The notes below the pieces were generated by a model. It saw nothing but the letters and a program-made list of their open reading frames with translations, did no database searches and had not been told where the DNA came from. The translations under genes were made by a program, and so were the position numbers. From Sporolactobacillus kofuensis (GTDB lineage Bacteria > Bacillota > Bacilli > Bacillales > Sporolactobacillaceae), in contig NZ_JAMXWN010000019.1 of NCBI RefSeq assembly GCF_024125425.1, forward strand, positions 1 to 41,775: a DNA stretch of 41,775 bases. The letters are read 5' to 3'. Shown piece by piece: positions 1 to 5,252 of this stretch. Every line of letters begins with the position of its first letter. Position 1 is the first letter of the stretch.

Positions 1-45
1 GGCCTTCTAAGCCGTGGGTCATGGGTTCGAATCCCTTCTGGGACA
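1..45 (+). tRNA. tRNA-Arg(TCT), 3' part only; likely attachment gene
   Basis: The window opens inside a tRNA. The 7-nt anticodon loop is 4-10 with anticodon TCT (6-8), flanked by GGC/GCC; the T loop TTCGAAT is 26-32 and the acceptor 3' strand is 38-44 with discriminator A45. No CCA is encoded, as in many Bacilli tRNAs. The 5' half lies outside the window. The T stem has a T22/T36 mismatch. Position just outside the phage arm repeats suggests this gene is the integration site; that is inference, since the matching second core copy was not found at the right end. Confidence 0.85.
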
Positions 46-50
46 TACAG

Positions 51-82
51 AAAAGCCTTGATATTAAAGGCTTTTTTCTTTT
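51..82 (+). terminator. Intrinsic terminator of the tRNA transcript
   Basis: AAGCCTT (53-59) pairs with AAGGCTT (67-73) around a short AT loop and is followed by a T-rich run. It sits 6 nt after the tRNA 3' end, so it most simply ends the tRNA transcript. It may be part of the sequence duplicated on integration. Confidence 0.75.
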
Positions 83-115
83 GCGTAAAATAATAATTAT
101 TATAAATAAGACCTC

Positions 116-135
116 TTTGGGGCAGGTTTGGGGCA
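116..135 (+). repeat. Left attachment arm: paired TTTGGGGCA repeats
   Basis: Two direct copies of TTTGGGGCA lie at 116-124 and 127-135, 11 bp apart. The same 9-mer occurs twice, in the same orientation, immediately after the integrase stop at 41640-41660. Paired repeats on both sides of attP are typical arm-type binding sites of tyrosine integrases, so this is probably the left half of the attP arm region (attL side). Confidence 0.7.
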
Positions 136-170
136 ATATTTTATTTTTTAAGCAAAATTTAGGTCATATC

Positions 171-214
171 ACACCTCCTACATCAGTATATTGATGTCAA
201 GGAGGTGTTTTTTA
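171..214 (+). promoter_or_regulatory. Hairpin that buries the SD of the first RHH gene; terminator-like
   Basis: ACACCTCC (171-178) pairs with GGAGGTGT (201-208), and an inner ACATCA/TGATGT stem (180-185/192-197) continues it. Six Ts follow. The 3' arm is the only ribosome binding site of the gene starting at 215, so the same structure can act as terminator and SD block. The inner palindrome could also be an operator for an RHH protein. Both roles are inference. Confidence 0.6.
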
Positions 215-397
215 TTGGTGAAGATAAAGCACAATCTTAATACGACGATCGATATGAAGATCTACACATCATTTAGGAAGAAGTGCGATGAAGATGGAAA
301 TTCCATGAATGAGGTCTTGGAAGTTTTGATGAATGATTACGTAGAAAATGATTATCAGATTGAAGTAGAGAAAAAAATATCTCTTAAGAAAAATTGA
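215..397 (+). CDS. Small RHH (Arc/CopG-like) DNA-binding protein
   Basis: About 60 aa. I chose TTG at 215 (GTG at 218 is equally possible) because AAGGAGGTG at 199-207 lies at the right distance; the longer open frame would start inside the hairpin. The sequence fits a ribbon-helix-helix fold: a short strand (LNTTIDMKIY), helix A (TSFRKKCDEDG) and helix B after NSMNEVLEVLMNDYV. Such proteins dimerise and bind operators or centromere-like repeats. It is the first of three RHH-type proteins around the actin gene. It may repress itself through the hairpin/palindrome at 171-208. RHH call fairly secure, target unknown. Confidence 0.65.
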   Translation: MVKIKHNLNTTIDMKIYTSFRKKCDEDGNSMNEVLEVLMNDYVENDYQIEVEKKISLKKN

Positions 398-435
398 AAG
401 GCAATCCGATCCCCTACCACAGATCACGGATTGCC
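385..435 (-). terminator. Inverted repeat, candidate - strand terminator
   Basis: GGCAATCCG (400-408) and CGGATTGCC (427-435) form a perfect 9-bp stem with an 18-nt loop. On the - strand it is followed by TTTCAATTTTTCTT, so it could stop transcripts running left out of the prophage toward the tRNA. On the + strand no T run follows. Confidence 0.5.
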
Positions 436-593
436 TACCCGTCAGCACAAGGGCCAACGTATGTATTATAACCGATCAGAAACCATCTGACCAATAAACC
501 ATACGGCCCGCTGACCCAAAAACCCTGACTTTTTGTTTCGTCTCGCGCACGCGTACGCGCGAACAGGGTAGAGAGAGGAGTGGACTTTTTATT
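436..593 (+). promoter_or_regulatory. Gene-free leader of the actin cassette; candidate centromere/operator
   Basis: About 160 bp without a gene between two RHH genes. It holds an imperfect GC-rich palindrome at 544-559 (CGCG, then ACGCGT, then CGCG, with one mismatched pair), scattered CTGACC-like words (487-492, 511-516, 525-529) and a repeated AAACCAT (480-486, 496-502). ParMRC/Alp systems carry a centromere upstream of the actin gene, so this is the first place to look for one. I see no regular iterons, so the assignment is weak. Confidence 0.35.
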
Positions 594-926
594 TTGAAAA
601 AACACGACATCAAATTTGCTGTGAACATTGACGACAAACGAAAATTGTTGCTTATGGCTTATGATGCTGATCTATCGTTGACTCAATTTTGTTCAAAGCT
701 TGTCCGGGAAGAACTCGTTCGATATCGTATGTATTCAAAAATAGCCTACCCGAAAAACGGTGAGCTTATACACGTCAAATTAGAAGACGATTATTTTAAG
801 ATGCTGCAGACGTTGTCAGTACAGTGGCTCCTTCCCTATCGTCATGTCGTGCATCGATTAGTCACAAATTACCTGAAAGAACCTAATCCAATTGACGCAA
901 TGGTGATCTCATACACGGATTTATAA
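594..926 (+). CDS. Putative tandem RHH protein upstream of the actin gene
   Basis: 110 aa from TTG at 594, preceded by GAGAGGAG. The sequence looks like two RHH units in one chain: residues 5-42 (strand FAVNID, then two helices ending LVREELVRY) and 55-95 (strand LIHVKLED, helices ending LVTNYLKE). A covalently linked pair of RHH units would make a one-chain dimer that binds DNA repeats. It is followed after 40 bp by the actin gene and preceded by the presumptive centromere. A role as DNA-binding adaptor or regulator of the cassette, like AlpA/AlpR-type partners, is inference. I do not recognise a named family. Confidence 0.55.
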   Translation: MKKHDIKFAVNIDDKRKLLLMAYDADLSLTQFCSKLVREELVRYRMYSKIAYPKNGELIHVKLEDDYFKMLQTLSVQWLLPYRHVVHRLVTNYLKEPNPIDAMVISYTDL

Positions 927-930
927 ATTC

Positions 931-949
931 TGTGGTCCAATGTACCACA
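931..949 (+). promoter_or_regulatory. Small inverted repeat before the actin gene
   Basis: TGTGGT (931-936) and ACCACA (944-949) are separated by 7 bp and end just before the actin SD (TTGGAGGA, 953-960). It may be an operator controlling actin expression. No other copy was noticed. Confidence 0.35.
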
Positions 950-966
950 AAATTGGAGGAATCAGC

Positions 967-1935
967 ATGAACAGCTTGTCTTATATTGATTTAGGTTACG
1001 GTTGGACTAAAGGTATTGGATCCGGAAAACAATTTTTTGAACCGTCGGTCGTTGGCGATGCACGGCCGCTGATGGATGAGCAAACTAAAGACGGAGATCT
1101 GATTTACCACGATGACGACAAATCGCTCTTTGTTGGTGGTCTTGCATTGCGACAGAGCAAGATAAGATACAACAGCACGGGAGAAAACAAAGCAGAAACC
1201 TGGACAACTGAAATACTTCTTAAATCTGGTCTTGCCACATTATCCCCTACTGGTCCTACAAATCTTCTCACAGGACTTCCAGTTGATTATTATATGAAGC
1301 AAAAAAAATCAATGGCAATGTTAATCGATGGATTTAATACATCAGGACCGTACCAATTGGAGATGGTCGGAAACAGATATAAAGTCCGGGCGAATCCATT
1401 GATCGCAAATTATAAAATCGTGCCGCAACCATTTGGCAGCGCGATGGATTATCTATTAGACGACCGAGGAAACGTAAAAAAAATGAGCGATGCAAAGAAG
1501 TCTATTCTTGTGATCGACATCGGTTACTATACTTTGGATCTTCTTGAACTGATCGGAATGGAAATCGGCAAAAACAGCCGATCACCTCATGGTTTGGGCG
1601 TGGATACAGCTTACAATATTCTACGTGGTTATCTCATTGATCAGCTTGGCCGCGCACCTGAACGATTTGAAATGGATCGATACGTGTTATCAGGTGAATA
1701 TGCCGGATATGACATTCGTCCTCTCGTTGAGCAGGCTTTCCAAGCACTAGCACAGCAGATTTTATTGGAGATTGATAGCCTATCAACCTACTACGATCTG
1801 TATCTGCTAACCGGTGGCTGTGCCCCACTAATTAAGGATTTCATCAATCTCCCAAATTTAGTTGTACTCGAAAATTCACAGTTTGCTAATGTTCGTGGTT
1901 ATGGGAAAATTGGTGCTCGGCTATGGTTGAAGTGA
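967..1935 (+). CDS. ParM/Alp-like bacterial actin
   Basis: 322 aa from ATG 967, which has GGAGGA at 955-960; an in-frame ATG at 940 lacks this. Actin-family signatures are visible: phosphate-1 loop near the N terminus (YIDLGYGWTKG), phosphate-2 loop (VIDIGYYTLDLL, about residue 180) and adenosine loop (LLTGGCAPLIKDF, about residue 290). Length matches ParM, AlfA and Alp proteins, which hydrolyse ATP and form filaments that move plasmid or phage DNA. The partner is probably the RHH protein encoded by the overlapping next gene. In Corynebacterium prophage CGP3, AlpC/AlpA moves excised phage DNA; a similar role here is inference. Confidence 0.85.
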   Translation: MNSLSYIDLGYGWTKGIGSGKQFFEPSVVGDARPLMDEQTKDGDLIYHDDDKSLFVGGLALRQSKIRYNSTGENKAETWTTEILLKSGLATLSPTGPTNLLTGLPVDYYMKQKKSMAMLIDGFNTSGPYQLEMVGNRYKVRANPLIANYKIVPQPFGSAMDYLLDDRGNVKKMSDAKKSILVIDIGYYTLDLLELIGMEIGKNSRSPHGLGVDTAYNILRGYLIDQLGRAPERFEMDRYVLSGEYAGYDIRPLVEQAFQALAQQILLEIDSLSTYYDLYLLTGGCAPLIKDFINLPNLVVLENSQFANVRGYGKIGARLWLK

Positions 1936-2165
1936 TTCGCATCCGATTACGCAAGAAAAAAGATGATGATTTACGTGTAGCATTTGAGAATATAAATGAA
2001 GACAAAAGTGATTTGATTCGGGCAGCACTAAGAGCATATTTGTTTGACCGTGCAGAGCGTCCGTCCATGCTTGTTTCGCGTAAGCCTGTCCTTAAACTGG
2101 AGAAGAAAGAAAAACCAGACTATGCCGTCACTGATGGACTTGATGATCTTTTAAATAATTTCTAG
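1923..2165 (+). CDS. ParR-like RHH adaptor protein
   Basis: 80 aa; its ATG overlaps the last 13 nt of the actin gene, implying coupled translation. Residues 1-42 fit an RHH fold: basic strand VEVIRIRLRKK followed by two helices ending RAALRAYLF. The remainder is charged and linker-like, ending in an acidic-hydrophobic tail (GLDDLLNNF). ParR proteins bind centromere repeats through an RHH dimer and touch the actin filament end with the C-terminal tail; size, order and architecture fit that. Sequence identity to a named ParR was not tested. Confidence 0.65.
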   Translation: MVEVIRIRLRKKKDDDLRVAFENINEDKSDLIRAALRAYLFDRAERPSMLVSRKPVLKLEKKEKPDYAVTDGLDDLLNNF

Positions 2166-2324
2166 TAAAACAGCAAAAATTTCGCCGTTATCTCCACAGT
2201 TTGAAACAAAATAGACACTTTTGAATATGTTTAATCGCTTACATTTGCATAAGTTTGATTTGCACAAATTATTAATTCAAGAGATAATAACGTTGTTGGG
2301 AAGGATCGAAGAGGAATCCTATAT

Positions 2325-2363
2325 AAAAAATACCTGTCCTTGGGTGAAGGATGGGTATTTTTA
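2325..2363 (+). terminator. Bidirectional terminator between convergent operons
   Basis: AAAATACC pairs with GGTATTTT (outer) and TCCTT with AAGGA (inner) around loop GGGTG; T runs occur on both strands. It ends the actin cassette from the left and the LexA-like/WYL-like operon from the right. Confidence 0.8.
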
Positions 2364-2543
2364 TGCGCTCTTTACTAAACGACTGGCAAGGATACCCTCT
2401 TTTTGAAAGATCCGGAGTTGTTTTTTTGAGTAGCAATATGCTTTAACATACGTCTCCCCTACTTGGATCACACGAATATGTCGCTGTGAGAAATTGCCGT
2501 TTTTCGCCTGATAAATGATCTCCAAGATATCGCCGATCTTCAT
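2361..2543 (-). CDS. Small WYL-like domain protein
   Basis: 60 aa from ATG 2543 (MKIGDILEI), preceded by GAGGG at suitable distance; it overlaps the upstream gene by 4 nt. The core reads as a beta-rich segment with QRHIRVIQVGE, then VKAYCYSKKQLRIF, which resembles the small stand-alone WYL-type proteins of Bacilli, where residues of this sort sense ligands or nucleic acid. It is cotranscribed with a LexA-like DNA-binding protein under SOS boxes. WYL assignment is from memory of pattern; function unknown. Confidence 0.5.
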   Translation of the reverse strand: MKIGDILEIIYQAKNGNFSQRHIRVIQVGETYVKAYCYSKKQLRIFQKEGILASRLVKSA

Positions 2544-2740
2544 GGCACGACCCTCAGTGTTCGCGGACATCCGTGTTCAAACTCGACACGCCCATCCTTT
2601 TTCAATCGTTCTAAATGTCCCTGAACCGTGCTTGTAGATTTGAGATTGACTTCATCAGCTAACTCGCGAACAGATGGTGGATAGCCTTGTTCTTTTGTTA
2701 ATTTTTTGATTGCATCTATAATCATTTCACGTCTTTTCAA
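2540..2740 (-). CDS. LexA-type winged-helix domain without peptidase
   Basis: 66 aa from TTG 2740 with GAGGTGA upstream; longer open frame rejected because it runs through the SOS-box promoter. The sequence is the LexA N-terminal domain: helix KRREMIIDAIKKLTKEQG, then PPSVRELADEVNLKSTSTVQ as the helix-turn-helix, then a wing (DGRVEFEHGCPRTLRVV). The whole S24 self-cleaving domain is absent, so the protein cannot be inactivated like LexA. It may compete with host LexA at the two SOS boxes in its own promoter and modulate the divergent YolD operon. That is inference; the domain is clear. Confidence 0.85.
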   Translation of the reverse strand: MKRREMIIDAIKKLTKEQGYPPSVRELADEVNLKSTSTVQGHLERLKKDGRVEFEHGCPRTLRVVP

Positions 2741-2758
2741 AACAATCACCTCATAATT

Positions 2759-2817
2759 ATTATAACGAACATTTGTTTCCTTTTCCAGTATTAAAAGAAC
2801 ATTTGTTCGTGTATAAT
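2759..2817. promoter_or_regulatory. Divergent promoters with two SOS (LexA/DinR) boxes
   Basis: Box 1 is CGAACATTTGTTTC (2766-2779), box 2 AGAACATTTGTTCG (2796-2809); the Bacillus consensus is CGAACNNNNGTTCG. A -10 TATAAT for the right operon is at 2812-2817, directly next to box 2, and a - strand TATAAT (2759-2764) abuts box 1. Each operon therefore has a box placed to block its own -10 region. Confidence 0.85.
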
Positions 2818-2837
2818 ATAACAAAAGGAGTGATTTT

Positions 2838-3017
2838 ATGATATTGAGTGACTTCGAGCGCAAAGTAAAGCAGATACTTTTAAATGATCGTTCATATGAT
2901 CGTTCACCTAATATGGATGCCTTGGAGCAGCGAACAGGTCATGATAAAAAGGAAATCGAGGAAACGATTAAAAAACTTAGAGAAATACCAAGATCTCAAG
3001 GTGGTCTAGGATTATGA
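2838..3017 (+). CDS. Small SOS-controlled protein of unknown function
   Basis: 59 aa from ATG 2838 after AAAAGGAGTG. The protein is charged and helical (LSDFERKVKQILLND, then KKEIEETIKKLREI). It ends with TGA overlapping the ATG of the YolD gene (ATGA at 3014), so the two are one translational unit. In Bacillus, YolD-type genes sit with the error-prone UvrX/YqjW polymerase; no polymerase is present here, and this small ORF occupies that neighbourhood. I recognise no family. Confidence 0.7.
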   Translation: MILSDFERKVKQILLNDRSYDRSPNMDALEQRTGHDKKEIEETIKKLREIPRSQGGLGL

Positions 3018-3373
3018 ACAAATTGACGCCAGGAAGCAATATGAGATGGGAAAGCATGCGTATGATGTTACCGGAACACATAGCGCGGATTCATGAAGAC
3101 CTTGAAAATGAGAAAAAGATTGCTCGACCCATTTTAGCTGAGGATGAGTTGGACCAGATCGGGCGCACACTGCAGGAAGCTATTGAGAAACATTCACTCA
3201 TTGAATTAAGCCACTACAAAGATGGGTTCATTAAACAGGCTATTTGTTATCCAGTTCGACTTGATCCAATCACTAAACAATTGATTGTCCATGATTCTTT
3301 CGGAATTAAGTGGAGGTATGATTTTCAGGATGTTATTGATGTTCATTTAGGCAGTAAACAATCTGAATTGTAA
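3014..3373 (+). CDS. YolD-like family protein
   Basis: 119 aa. The N terminus (NKLTPGSNMRWESMRMMLPE) is the hallmark of the YolD family, which in Bacillus phages and chromosomes accompanies Y-family DNA polymerases and is under LexA control. A middle beta segment (LIELSHYKDGFIKQ) and a C-terminal VDPITKQLIV-like region complete the domain. Here an SOS box controls it, matching the family's usual regulation, but the partner polymerase is missing. It may act on a host polymerase, or with the 59-aa product. Family call secure, role not. Confidence 0.85.
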   Translation: MNKLTPGSNMRWESMRMMLPEHIARIHEDLENEKKIARPILAEDELDQIGRTLQEAIEKHSLIELSHYKDGFIKQAICYPVRLDPITKQLIVHDSFGIKWRYDFQDVIDVHLGSKQSEL

Positions 3374-3424
3374 TCGTTTGATAACAACTAAACTTGACGA
3401 TACTTAATATATCCCTCTATTCCT

Positions 3425-3452
3425 TCCCTGTGCATCTGCATGGGGATTTTTT
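3425..3452 (+). terminator. Intrinsic terminator after YolD gene
   Basis: TCCCTGTGCA and TGCATGGGGA form a stem with two G-U pairs, followed by TTTTTT. Confidence 0.75.
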
Positions 3453-3534
3453 ATGCAAATATTTTTTATTTACCTCACCATTTTTTGAAGTTATCTCTAC
3501 TTAACATATGAACAAAACAATGGAAAGTAGGGAT

Positions 3535-3768
3535 ATGATGAAACACACTGAAATCGAATATCGACTTTTGCACGCTGTAAGGTTGGAACTTGAGAAAAGA
3601 ATGCTCAATGAGCAACAATCAAAAGCAGGATATCTGTCTACAAAATTCTTACTGGAATACGAAGATATTATACTTTGGCATTTTGGATTAAATGATCGCG
3701 TGAAGCTTAACGATGTTGTTGATCTAGTGCTGAATGGCTGGGAACAGGACCAAGATAGCATATTATAA
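3535..3768 (+). CDS. Hypothetical protein
   Basis: 77 aa if started at ATG 3535 (AAAGTAGGG just upstream); the open frame begins at 3508. The sequence is mainly helical and charged (EYRLLHAVRLELEKRMLNEQ), with an aromatic stretch (EDIILWHFGLNDRVKL) and no recognisable motif. It lies alone between two terminators in the left-end accessory region, so it is probably a lysogenic-conversion type gene. Function unknown. Confidence 0.5.
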   Translation: MMKHTEIEYRLLHAVRLELEKRMLNEQQSKAGYLSTKFLLEYEDIILWHFGLNDRVKLNDVVDLVLNGWEQDQDSIL

Positions 3769-3856
3769 GAGAATGATTTGATACACAAAAAAATTAAGGT
3801 TCATTAAAAGGGTTGAGATATAGCTTGTCGAATTAAAAGTAAGGGAGATGATGTAT

Positions 3857-4093
3857 ATGTCAAAAGATAACTCAATTAAGCAGAAGTATGCGTATGAGTG
3901 GACGGAAATCGATTATATTTTAAAAAAGCTTGAAAACGAAACAATTTACGATCATAACGGAAATATAGATCGAGCTGCTGGATCATTGCATACTAATGGA
4001 GTGAATTTAAGAAAACAAATTGATTCATTGCTATTTAAAATCGATAATGACATTCCAGGTGACCTCGAAGGATTCAAGTTCCCTAACATTTGA
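3857..4093 (+). CDS. Hypothetical protein
   Basis: 78 aa from ATG 3857, nine bases after AAGGGAG (3841-3847). Helical, acidic-basic mixed composition; includes WTEIDYILKKLENETI and a C-terminal DLEGFKF segment. No membrane segment or cysteine motif. A short hairpin with CCCC/GGGG follows at 4106. I do not recognise a family; the gene is the last + strand gene before the ncRNA/late region. Confidence 0.5.
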   Translation: MSKDNSIKQKYAYEWTEIDYILKKLENETIYDHNGNIDRAAGSLHTNGVNLRKQIDSLLFKIDNDIPGDLEGFKFPNI

Positions 4094-4105
4094 ATAAATA
4101 TATAT

Positions 4106-4131
4106 CCCCGGTCAATAGCTGGGGGTTTGTT
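4106..4131 (+). terminator. Weak terminator after 3857-4093 gene
   Basis: CCCCGG and CTGGGG (one G-U) pair around TCAATAG, followed by a broken T run (TTTGTTAT). Confidence 0.5.
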
Positions 4132-4133
4132 AT

Positions 4134-4171
4134 GTAAAAAGGTGCCCGCGCATTCGCAGTCACCCTTTTTT
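4134..4171 (-). terminator. Terminator of the structured ncRNA
   Basis: On the - strand AAAAAGGGTG pairs with CACCTTTTT (one bulge) and ends in a U run. The stem is AT-symmetric, so it can also work on the + strand. Confidence 0.75.
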
Positions 4172-4608
4172 GTAATGAAGTATATAAAGTTAAACACATC
4201 TGGTAAATGCCCCAAGATGGGTACTGCCCCCATCATGCCATGGATCACTCCGATGACACCCACGTGAAAGGTGGGCTGCTTTCTGTTTGCATATTGGAAC
4301 ACACATTCAAACGGCTATCCGTCTGAATGATCACCAACCATTGTCACGCGCCGTCGGTCGTAGCGCGGTACGGTTTACGCTGTGATCAGCTGATCTTTGG
4401 CGCCCTTGCGATTTCAGGTCGCAGGTTTCCGCTAGCACAATTAACAAACCAGGCAAGGATTTGCACCCTGCATAGAAACCATCCATAAATGGTAAGCCTA
4501 GAAAGAATCGTTTGCTGCTGCTACGCTTACCTCGGCTCAGTTTCAATTCTTGCACCTAGCGTCTACCTATTCCACCACTGGTTCGCAGCTGTTTAAGTCA
4601 GCCCTGTT
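4135..4608 (-). ncRNA. Candidate large structured RNA with a tRNA-like 5' domain
   Basis: No convincing gene lies here, yet the block has its own extended -10 promoter (4615-4623) and a terminator (4134-4171), giving about 470 nt. Near the 5' end GAACCAG (4578-4584) pairs with CTGGTTT (4446-4452) as a 7-bp acceptor-like stem; a tRNA-Leu-like D arm (4559-4575) and a T arm with loop TGCAAAT (4453-4471) lie inside, but the anticodon region is replaced by an H-type pseudoknot (4544-4551 with 4503-4510; 4525-4531 with 4491-4497). Downstream: a 5-bp/7-nt anticodon-arm-like hairpin (4407-4423), an 11-bp hairpin (4304-4329), and hairpins at 4259-4275 and 4216-4234. Context (prophage, after the lysis genes) recalls phage ornate RNAs such as GOLLD and ROOL; identity untested. 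Confidence 0.7.
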
Positions 4609-4614
4609 ACTTAT

Positions 4615-4623
4615 ATTATACCA
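4615..4623 (-). promoter_or_regulatory. Extended -10 promoter of the ncRNA
   Basis: On the - strand the sequence reads TGGTATAAT, a perfect extended -10 (TGnTATAAT). No good -35 is present at 17 bp, which extended -10 promoters tolerate. Expected start about 4608. Confidence 0.65.
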
Positions 4624-4678
4624 CAATATGTATGGGCCCGGAGCAATCCGGGCTTATGATATATTGATGATCGTTATG

Positions 4679-5122
4679 TCAAGATTTAGGTGTTTGCTGT
4701 GCTTTGGCGTTCTCTAAGGCGTTCTGGATGCCTTTCTGAAGATCAGCTACATTGTACGTGTTAGATTGTGGAGCAGCTGCCGTAACAGTTGCTTGAATTT
4801 GTTTCTTAGCTTGATCTACAGCCACACCAAGAGCAGCGTGTAAATCAGTTACAGCAGCCTGAATGTAAGTTTTAACGCGCTCTGCATCCAATTTAATGTG
4901 GAATTTTGCCGCAAAAGCAACCAGAGCATCGGCAACAAACTGATACTTTGCAACGCCTAGACCTTTGCCATTGTAGATGCTCTCGGCAGCCTTAACAAGG
5001 GTCAAAGCATGTGACTTTAGAATTAAGTCAACCGCAAAAGAAAAGCCGTATTTGACGGTCGTACCGATCAATGCGGCAATAACTGCAAAGATTGCTGTAT
5101 CGAGATAATTTGAAATGTCCAT
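4679..5122 (-). CDS. Holin, LLH family
   Basis: 147 aa. One N-terminal hydrophobic segment (about residues 8-35, TAIFAVIAALIGTTV onward) is followed by a long, Ala/Lys/Gln-rich helical tail. This matches the phage LL-H type holin family (single N-terminal membrane helix, about 140-150 aa). Holins open or depolarise the membrane to time lysis. It is the last gene of the late operon, downstream of the endolysin and separated from it by a terminator (5212-5252). A palindrome at 4633-4655 follows the stop but has no T run. Confidence 0.8.
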   Translation of the reverse strand: MDISNYLDTAIFAVIAALIGTTVKYGFSFAVDLILKSHALTLVKAAESIYNGKGLGVAKYQFVADALVAFAAKFHIKLDAERVKTYIQAAVTDLHAALGVAVDQAKKQIQATVTAAAPQSNTYNVADLQKGIQNALENAKAQQTPKS

Positions 5123-5211
5123 GAGATCACTCCTTCAAATAATAATGGTGTGTGCCTTGCCCTTCCGGTCTGCACAGCTGCATTCGCCCCTAATTATGGC
5201 TTCAGTCCCCA

Positions 5212-5252
5212 TTAAAAAAATCGTCCGATTATCGTACGAAAATCAGACGATT
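5212..5252 (-). terminator. Terminator between endolysin and holin genes
   Basis: AATCGTC/GACGATT plus five further pairs form a 12-bp stem overlapping the endolysin stop; a run of T follows on the - strand. The holin gene lies beyond it, so holin expression needs read-through or an unseen promoter. Confidence 0.75.

Noticed and set aside
2221-2406. 61-aa + strand open frame after the ParR-like gene
   Set aside because: No SD and its 3' third is the bidirectional terminator.
3952-4555. Open frames of 116 aa and 74 aa on the - strand
   Set aside because: No SD, composition unlike coding neighbours, and the region is dominated by RNA-like helices with its own promoter and terminator.
4135-4608. 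Reading the structured RNA as a tRNA-Leu gene with a group I intron
   Set aside because: The conserved P/Q/R/S core of group I introns is not visible, and the insertion folds as a compact pseudoknot of under 80 nt.
4633-4655. Terminator after the holin gene
   Set aside because: The GCCCGGA/TCCGGGC hairpin is strong but has no T run on either strand.
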